Position numbers and translations under genes: made by a program. From contig CABZTA010000004.1 of assembly GCA_902528485.1 (NCBI GenBank), positions 1 through 48,784 on the forward strand: a stretch of DNA of 48,784 bases. The letters run 5' to 3'. Positions 42,493-48,784 of the stretch are shown here, in pieces; position 1 is the stretch's first letter; each line of letters starts with the position of its first letter. The notes beneath the pieces were generated by a model. The model saw only the letters and a program-made list of their open reading frames with translations. It was not told the DNA's origin and did no database searches. The stretch comes from an uncultured SAR86 cluster bacterium. Its GTDB lineage: Bacteria; Pseudomonadota; Gammaproteobacteria; Magnimaribacterales; AG-339-G14.

Positions 42493-43871
42493 TAAAAATT
42501 TGTTTTGATCGTATTATCCACTTTTGAAATAGCTTTTTTAAATACATTTTTTATTTGATCTAAATCTTTAGATGTATTTCCTTCAAATCTCAAAACCAAG
42601 TTTGGTGAAGTATTTGATGCTCTAATAAGGCCCCAGCTAGAATCTTTATCTATTCTAATTCCATCTAGGGAGCTAATTTCTCCATTTTCCTTCTCCAGTA
42701 TTTTTATTAGTTTACTTATTATTGAAAACTTATTTTCATCTGAGACAGATATATTTATCTCAGGAGTCGATAAATTTTGAGGCAGTTCAGAGAAGATTAC
42801 TGATGAACTTTCTTCTTTTTCTGACAAAATTTCCAACATCCTACTTCCAGCGTAAATAGCATCATCGAAACCGAACCATCTGTCATTAAAGAAAATATGC
42901 CCACTCATTTCTCCTGCTAAAAGTGCATTCTTTTCAAAAAGATTTTTCTTTATATAGGAGTGGCCGGTTTTTGACATATAAGCTATGCCAGAGTTTTCTT
43001 CTATGAAATTTTTTAAAAGGTTAGAACATTTAACGTCAAAAATGATTGTGGCATTCTTATTTTTCATTAACACTTGATCCGCATACAGAATCATTTGAAT
43101 ATCCGGGTAGATAATTTTCCCTGAGTTATCAACAATTCCAACTCTATCCGCATCACCATCCAAGGCTATACCAATATCGGCATTTGATTCTTTTATTTTT
43201 TTCTGTAAATCTTCAAGATTCATTGGATTGCCAGGATCAGGATGATGATTTGGAAAGTTTCCATCTACTTCGCTGAAAAGTTCTATAACTTCACAACCAA
43301 TCTCTTTAAATGCCTGTGGCGCAATCACTCCTCCAACGCCATTTCCACAATCAAGACAAATCTTCATGGGTCTTTTTAATGAGATATTTTTTCTAAGCTC
43401 GTCAATATATTCATCCAAAACATCTCTCTCCTCCAAATGACCTTTTTTGATATCTTTCAAGTATGTGCCTTGGAGTATGTAATTTTTAATTTCTTGAATT
43501 TCTTGCCCAAAGATAGTTTTACCTCCCAAAATTATTTTAAAACCATTGTATTCTTTGGGGTTGTGGCTACCCGTGATCATAACTCCATTCTTAGTTTTGA
43601 ATTTCTCGACCGCAAAATAAAGCAAGGGTGAGGGCACCATACCCACATTTATGACGTTTACGCCATTTTCTAAGAAGGAGTTAATCAAGGCTGAGCAAAT
43701 TCTTTCACCAGACAATCTTCCATCGCGTGCCACAGCTACTTGCTTTAAACCTAATTTTTTAATTTGATGACTTAAAGCTGATCCCAATGCGCTAACAAAT
43801 TCATCGCTCAGGTCCTCAGATGCAATACCTCTGATATCATATGCTCTAAAAATATTTTGATTAATTTGCAT
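42492..43871 (-). CDS. algC: Phosphomannomutase/phosphoglucomutase (AlgC/ManB family)
   Basis: FRAYDIRGI, MITGSHNPKEYNGFKI (catalytic Ser), ALDGDADRVGIVD, AGEMSGHIFFND. Confidence 0.93.
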   Translation of the reverse strand: MQINQNIFRAYDIRGIASEDLSDEFVSALGSALSHQIKKLGLKQVAVARDGRLSGERICSALINSFLENGVNVINVGMVPSPLLYFAVEKFKTKNGVMITGSHNPKEYNGFKIILGGKTIFGQEIQEIKNYILQGTYLKDIKKGHLEERDVLDEYIDELRKNISLKRPMKICLDCGNGVGGVIAPQAFKEIGCEVIELFSEVDGNFPNHHPDPGNPMNLEDLQKKIKESNADIGIALDGDADRVGIVDNSGKIIYPDIQMILYADQVLMKNKNATIIFDVKCSNLLKNFIEENSGIAYMSKTGHSYIKKNLFEKNALLAGEMSGHIFFNDRWFGFDDAIYAGSRMLEILSEKEESSSVIFSELPQNLSTPEINISVSDENKFSIISKLIKILEKENGEISSLDGIRIDKDSSWGLIRASNTSPNLVLRFEGNTSKDLDQIKNVFKKAISKVDNTIKTNF

Positions 43872-43888
43872 TTGGTTCTAATTTAGAT

Positions 43889-44827
43889 ATGGATACTTCA
43901 AAAGGCCTCGAAAATATAGAAGGCGTTGTATGGTTTGACGGTCAGTATGTTGACTGGAAAGATGCCAAAGTTCATGTTTTAACTCATACTCTTCATTACG
44001 GATTAGGTGTATTTGAAGGTGTTAGAGCTTATTCTACCACGCAAGGACCAACGATTTTCCGTCTTAGGGACCACACAGATCGCCTTTTTGAATCTGCAGA
44101 AACAGTAAAATTAAAAATTCCTTATTCAAAAGACGAAATAAATAAAGCTCAAATAGAAGTTGTAAAAAAAAATAAATTAGAAGAAGCCTACATAAGGCCT
44201 ATGTGTTTCTATGGCTCTGAAGGTTTAGGACTAAGGGCTGATAATCTCAAAGTTCATTGTATTGTCGCTGCTTGGTATTGGCCAAGCTACCTTTCTCCAG
44301 AGCTTTATGAGAAAGGAATCAAAGTAAAACTATCATCCTACACAAGGCAAAGAGGAAATAAAGTTTCGAGATCAAAAGTTAACGGGAACTACGTCAATTC
44401 AATTGTTGCTCTAAATGAAGCTCTTGAAGCGGGTTTTGATGAAGCATTAATGTTAGATACAGAAGGAAATGTCGCTGAAGGTTCTGGAGAAAACTTTTTT
44501 ATGGTGAAAGATGGGAAAATATTCACTCCTGATGTTGAGGCCTCACTTAATGGCATTACAAGAAAAAGCATAATTGACTTGGCTAAAAATGAAAAAATTG
44601 ATGTCATTGAAAAGAAAATATCTCCGGAAGAGATTATTCAGTCAGATGAACTTTTTTTTACCGGAACTGCAGCAGAGGTATTACCAATTACACATGTTGA
44701 TAAAAATAAAATATCAGATGGACAAAGAGGACCTATTACCAAGATTCTTCAATCAAAATACTCCAGTCATGTGAAAGGAGAGAATATTTTATTTCCTGAA
44801 TGGTTAACTAATATTTCTGATCATTGA
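43889..44827 (+). CDS. ilvE: Branched-chain amino acid aminotransferase
   Basis: HYGLGVFEGVRAY, VNGNYVNSIVALNEALEAGFDEALMLD, VAEGSGENFFMVKDG, TGTAAEVLPI. Confidence 0.95.
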   Translation: MDTSKGLENIEGVVWFDGQYVDWKDAKVHVLTHTLHYGLGVFEGVRAYSTTQGPTIFRLRDHTDRLFESAETVKLKIPYSKDEINKAQIEVVKKNKLEEAYIRPMCFYGSEGLGLRADNLKVHCIVAAWYWPSYLSPELYEKGIKVKLSSYTRQRGNKVSRSKVNGNYVNSIVALNEALEAGFDEALMLDTEGNVAEGSGENFFMVKDGKIFTPDVEASLNGITRKSIIDLAKNEKIDVIEKKISPEEIIQSDELFFTGTAAEVLPITHVDKNKISDGQRGPITKILQSKYSSHVKGENILFPEWLTNISDH

Positions 44828-45780
44828 AAATTTTGATCATAAAAACCTCTTCTCTGGGAGATATAATTCATTCTTTTCCAGCTATAGAGGATATAAAGAA
44901 GAATTATCCTGAATCTAGAGTAGATTTTCTAGTGGATAGTACATTTCTCAATACGGCAAAATTAAATAAGTCTATAGATCATTTTTTTCCAATTTCATTG
45001 AGAGAAAAGAAAAATCAATCTTTAATGAAAAGACTCAAGAATTTGAATGATGAAATAAATGCGTCTTTTAAAAATATCACTTATGACTTTGTAATTGATT
45101 TTCAAGGATTGATGAGAACTCAAATCATAGGATCAAAAATCAAAAAAATATCTAGTGCCAAAAACTTTATTGGATATGAATTTAGTTCAGCAAAGGAAGG
45201 ACTTTTAACTTTTTTATACGACAAAAGAATTAATGTAACTAAGGATGAACACGCAGTAATCAGAATGAAAAAATTAGCAGCTGAAAGTTTAAATTATGAG
45301 CTAAACAAAGAGCATGACTATGGTTTTAAGCTAGAAGGCTTGGATAAAAAAAATAAGATCATTTTTGTTCACGGATCGAGTAGAAGAAATAAAGAATATC
45401 CCTTAGATTATTGGAAAATATTGGCTGATCACTTAAACAATCTCAATTTAGATATTTGCGTACCTGTCCATGGAGAGAATCAATTAAATTTCTTTAAAGA
45501 AATAAATGAAATTAATTCTAGGGCCATTAAGTTAGAAACTGATAATTTTCATGAGATCAAAGAAGAGTTTGTTAAATGTTCATTTTTTATAGGAGTTGAT
45601 ACAGGTCTTACTCATCTATGCGCAGGATTAGGATTATCTGGAATTTTTTTATTTGGACCTACGGATCCATCAAAAGTAGGACCTGTTTTTAATCATCAAA
45701 GAGTGATCAAGAAATCAGAAATGACTGAAATAAATCCTTCTCTAATTATTGAGATGCTTAAAGAAGAAAGTTTTGAGTAA
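44824..45780 (+). CDS. Lipopolysaccharide heptosyltransferase (GT9, WaaC/WaaF family); TTG start
   Basis: MKILIIKTSSLGDIIHSFPAIEDIKKNYPESRVDFLVD, HGSSRRNKEYP, GVDTGLTHLCAGLGLSGIFLFGPTDPSKVGP; start codon overlaps the ilvE stop. Confidence 0.9.
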   Translation: MKILIIKTSSLGDIIHSFPAIEDIKKNYPESRVDFLVDSTFLNTAKLNKSIDHFFPISLREKKNQSLMKRLKNLNDEINASFKNITYDFVIDFQGLMRTQIIGSKIKKISSAKNFIGYEFSSAKEGLLTFLYDKRINVTKDEHAVIRMKKLAAESLNYELNKEHDYGFKLEGLDKKNKIIFVHGSSRRNKEYPLDYWKILADHLNNLNLDICVPVHGENQLNFFKEINEINSRAIKLETDNFHEIKEEFVKCSFFIGVDTGLTHLCAGLGLSGIFLFGPTDPSKVGPVFNHQRVIKKSEMTEINPSLIIEMLKEESFE

Positions 45781-47032
45781 AGAAAAACTAAAAATTGGTC
45801 TGATAACTTATAGAGGTAATCCTTCTTCAGGGGGTCAAGGTATTTACATAAACTATCTAAGTAGAGCTCTATCGGATCTAGGCCATGAAGTTACCGTTAT
45901 TTCTGGCCCTCCCTATCCAGAAATAAGAAAAGATATCAAACTAGTTAAAATACCTAGCCTTGATTTATTTTCAAAAAAAAATAAGTTTTTTGACGTTAAA
46001 TTTTCAAAATTATTATCTTTGAATAACTTGAAAGAATGGATTAGCGCAAACACTGGCGGCTTTCCTGAGCCACATACTTTTGGACCAAGACTGAAGAAAT
46101 TTATTGAAGAAAATGCTGATCAATTTGATGTAATTCATGACAACCAATCTTTGTGTAAAGAGCTTATTTCTCTTCAGCAGAAACTTCCTTTAGTAACAAC
46201 AATTCATCACCCAATTACAAAAGATTTAGAATTTCAGCTGAAAAGTACAAATGATTTTTTTTTAAAACTCCTCATCAAAAGATGGCACTCATTTATTCCA
46301 ACTCAAATAAAGGTTGCAAAAAAATTAAAAAAAATTCTTGTTCCCTCTAAATCATCTGAGAAAGATGTCATTAAAGATTTTTCGTTGAAGGAAGCAAGTA
46401 TTGAAGTTGTTTATAATGGCATAGATTTAAGTTTCTTCTATCCTTCCGAAAAGCCTTATGAGGAATACAAAATATTATCCATAGCAAGCTCAGACGTACC
46501 GATGAAAGGTTTAGATTATATGATCAAAGCTTTTCCAAAAATCAAAAAAAATTATCCAAAGGCTAAATTGAGTGTTTTAGGAAAAATAAGAGAGGAGGGA
46601 CACACAGAAAGACTAATAAATAGTTTAGATTTTAAAGATGATATAAATTTTGTATCAGGTCTATCTCATTCAGAATTAAGAGAACAATATTGCTCATCTC
46701 ATGTAGTAGTTATTCCTTCCTTGTATGAAGGTTTTGGATTTGCTGCTGCAGAAGCAATGGCTTGTGGAGTTCCTGCAGTGGTATCCGATGGCGGATCTTT
46801 AAAGGAAATCATTGGAGAGGCAGGAAAGGTCATTATCCCTGGAGATGAAAATGCTATCGTTGATGCTGTAAATGAATTATTTTCTTCAAAAGATTTAAGA
46901 AAAAACATTGTAGCCAATGGTATATCAAGAGTTAAAGATAAATTTACGTGGCACAATGCTGCTTTAAAACTAGAAAATATTTATCAACAAATGATAGTGA
47001 ATCATGCAAACAATAAATATTCAAAAACTTAA
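45773..47032 (+). CDS. Glycosyltransferase family 4
   Basis: IGLITYRGNPSSGGQGIYINYLSRALSDLGHEVTVISGPPYP; C-terminal VVIPSLYEGFGFAAAEAMACGVPAVVSDGGSLKEIIGEAG. TTG at 45773 (8-bp overlap with the upstream gene) is a likely start; the ORF track begins at an upstream TTG at 45749. Confidence 0.87.
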   Translation: MSKEKLKIGLITYRGNPSSGGQGIYINYLSRALSDLGHEVTVISGPPYPEIRKDIKLVKIPSLDLFSKKNKFFDVKFSKLLSLNNLKEWISANTGGFPEPHTFGPRLKKFIEENADQFDVIHDNQSLCKELISLQQKLPLVTTIHHPITKDLEFQLKSTNDFFLKLLIKRWHSFIPTQIKVAKKLKKILVPSKSSEKDVIKDFSLKEASIEVVYNGIDLSFFYPSEKPYEEYKILSIASSDVPMKGLDYMIKAFPKIKKNYPKAKLSVLGKIREEGHTERLINSLDFKDDINFVSGLSHSELREQYCSSHVVVIPSLYEGFGFAAAEAMACGVPAVVSDGGSLKEIIGEAGKVIIPGDENAIVDAVNELFSSKDLRKNIVANGISRVKDKFTWHNAALKLENIYQQMIVNHANNKYSKT

Positions 47033-47708
47033 TCTTTCTGATAATGCAAAAATTCTTGATCTTGGTTGTGGAGAAGGTCGGCATTGTTTTGGCGCATACA
47101 TGCATGCGAATATAGATGTTTATGGTTTTGACTTAAATCCAAAGGATGTTCAGAAAGCTGTAAGTAATTTTCCACAATTCGATGAAAAATCTAATATTAA
47201 AAGTTGCAATTTTGGATGTACTGATGCAACAAAACTTCCTTTTGCTGACGAGACTTTTGATTACTTGATTTGCTCTGAGGTACTAGAGCATATTCCAGAG
47301 GTTGATTGTGCAGTTGATGAAATTATTAGAGTTACCAAGCAAAAAGGTAAAATTGCCGTAAGTGTTCCTTCTTTTTTTCCAGAATGGGTTTGCTGGTCTC
47401 TTAGTAAAGATTACCAATTAACACCAGGTGGACATGTAAGGATTTTTAAATACAAACAATTAAGAAAAATGATTGAGGATAGGAATTGCAAATTTATAGA
47501 GAAACATCGTGAACATGCACTTCATAGTCCGTATTGGTGGTTAAAATGCTTATTTTGGAAGAACCAAGACAATTCATACTTAGTAAATAAATATCATGAC
47601 TTTCTTGTGTGGGATATGATGAAAAAACCTTTCATAACAAGACTTCTAGAAAAAATACTGCAACCTTTGATTGGTAAAAGCACAGTTATTTATTTTGAAA
47701 AAAATTAG
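47004..47708 (+). CDS. Class I SAM-dependent methyltransferase
   Basis: AKILDLGCGEGRHCF, FDLNP, ATKLPFADETFDYLICSEVLEHIPEVDCAVDEIIRVTKQKGKIAVSVPS; overlaps the GT4 3' end by 29 bp. Confidence 0.9.
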   Translation: MQTINIQKLNLSDNAKILDLGCGEGRHCFGAYMHANIDVYGFDLNPKDVQKAVSNFPQFDEKSNIKSCNFGCTDATKLPFADETFDYLICSEVLEHIPEVDCAVDEIIRVTKQKGKIAVSVPSFFPEWVCWSLSKDYQLTPGGHVRIFKYKQLRKMIEDRNCKFIEKHREHALHSPYWWLKCLFWKNQDNSYLVNKYHDFLVWDMMKKPFITRLLEKILQPLIGKSTVIYFEKN

Positions 47709-47717
47709 AATCTTATT

Positions 47718-48713
47718 TTGAAATCTTTATCTGGGTTAAATCATCTTTTGGAATATATTACCGAGAGTCAAAATGAAGGGGGGGGAATTCCTTCAGAGAC
47801 AGGGAAAATTCTTGATCCTTGGGATCATATTGAATGCTGCATGGCTTTGGATGTATTTGGAGAAAAAGAAAGATCATCGCTAGGCTTCCAATGGCTTATT
47901 GATCATCAAGAGGATGATGGATCATGGTATTCAGAGTATCAAGCAGACAAAAATATTTCTTCTAGAAAAGAATCGAACTTCTCTTCGTATATTGCAATTG
48001 GAGCACTACATAATTACGAGAGCTATAAAGATTTAAAATTCTTAGAAAACCTGCTTCCAACTCTTGAAAAGTCTCTTGAGTTTACTCTCTCAGCCCAAAC
48101 TGATTTTGGTGAATTCTCTTGGGCTATGGAAAATGGAAAATGGCTAGATGATGCTTTAAAAACAGGTAATTCATCGATCTACATGAGCTTGAAAGCTTAT
48201 AAAAAAATTTTTGATCTGTTAGGTAAGAATTCTAATCAAATAGAAAGTTCACTCACAGCTCTAAAAAAAGTTTTTTTAACTAACACATCTAGATTTGATA
48301 GGAATTGGGATTCAAAAGAAAGATACAGTATGGATTGGTACTATCCGATTTTGGCAGGAATTTATGATAAATCAGAAGCCATTAAAAAAATTAATTCCAA
48401 ATGGGACATTTTTATCAAAGAAGAGTTTGGTTGTAGATGCGTCAGTGATAGGCCATGGATTACTGTGGCTGAAACATCGGAACTAATAATAACGCTAAAT
48501 AAAATAGATGAAATAAAAAAAGCCAGGGATCTATTTAAAAAAGTAAGCGAATTAAAAGATCCCAAAGATAATATCTTTTGGATGGGCTATGTTTTTGATG
48601 ATAGGAAATATTGGCCAACTGAAAAACCTACTTGGACTGCTGCAGCTTTTATTCTTGCAGCGAATGCATTAAATGGATTTACTTCGGCAGGTGACTTTTT
48701 TAAGAATTTGTAG
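47718..48713 (+). CDS. Prenyltransferase/squalene-cyclase-like alpha/alpha-toroid protein; TTG start
   Basis: FQWLIDHQEDDGSWYSEY (QW-like repeat), DPWDHIECCMALDVFG, EFGCRCVSDRPWITVAETSELIITL, YWPTEKPTWTAAAFILAANAL. Confidence 0.6.
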   Translation: MKSLSGLNHLLEYITESQNEGGGIPSETGKILDPWDHIECCMALDVFGEKERSSLGFQWLIDHQEDDGSWYSEYQADKNISSRKESNFSSYIAIGALHNYESYKDLKFLENLLPTLEKSLEFTLSAQTDFGEFSWAMENGKWLDDALKTGNSSIYMSLKAYKKIFDLLGKNSNQIESSLTALKKVFLTNTSRFDRNWDSKERYSMDWYYPILAGIYDKSEAIKKINSKWDIFIKEEFGCRCVSDRPWITVAETSELIITLNKIDEIKKARDLFKKVSELKDPKDNIFWMGYVFDDRKYWPTEKPTWTAAAFILAANALNGFTSAGDFFKNL

Positions 48714-48714
48714 T

Positions 48715-48784
48715 CTAAATTTTTTTTAATATTCCTAAAGTTTCATATAGTTCCATGAATTTAAATTGCTTTGTTTCCTTCACA
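48715..48784 (-). CDS. Possible C-terminal fragment of a convergent CDS (unknown product)
   Basis: Minus-strand frame reads KETKQFKFMELYETLGILKKI* with TAG at 48717-48715, running off the window edge. Confidence 0.35.
   Translation of the reverse strand, partial: VKETKQFKFMELYETLGILKKI

Overview
The window is a compact, AT-rich, chromosome-like segment from a gammaproteobacterium, probably a marine streamlined lineage. That placement is inferred from gene content and gene order; I ran no search. It carries about 37 protein-coding genes and one complete 16S-23S-5S rRNA operon on the + strand (about 16945-21872). The 16S-23S spacer contains no recognisable tRNA. I saw no CRISPR array, transposase, integrase or prophage.

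Recognisable blocks:
- rpmE2-like (partial), priA, tsaE, nnrD, a NUDIX hydrolase and an MBL hydrolase.
- msrA, acs, folK, dksA with a histone-H1-like N-terminal tail, a PfkB kinase, thiE and thiD.
- argC, erpA, anmK, an M23 peptidase, tyrS and the rrn operon.
- A type II pantothenate kinase, divergent from a lipoprotein subtilase with a probable outer-membrane C-terminus.
- A CobS/CobT-like AAA+/VWA pair followed by a ferritin-like di-iron protein.
- cysE, tesB, gltD, gltB, aroB, aroK and mrcA (ponA).
- slmA, argB, algC-like, ilvE, a heptosyltransferase, a GT4, a SAM methyltransferase and an alpha/alpha-toroid prenyltransferase/cyclase-like protein.

Strongest candidates for follow-up:
1. The orphan CobS-CobT-di-iron gene set, a possible metallo-chaperone system.
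2. The GT4-methyltransferase-toroid module attached to the ilvE/waa locus.
3. The direct ponA/aroK junction where pilMNOPQ lies in Pseudomonas.
4. A tRNA-less rRNA spacer filled with four consecutive near-perfect hairpins.
5. An intrinsic-terminator-like hairpin encoded inside the 3' end of the subtilase gene.
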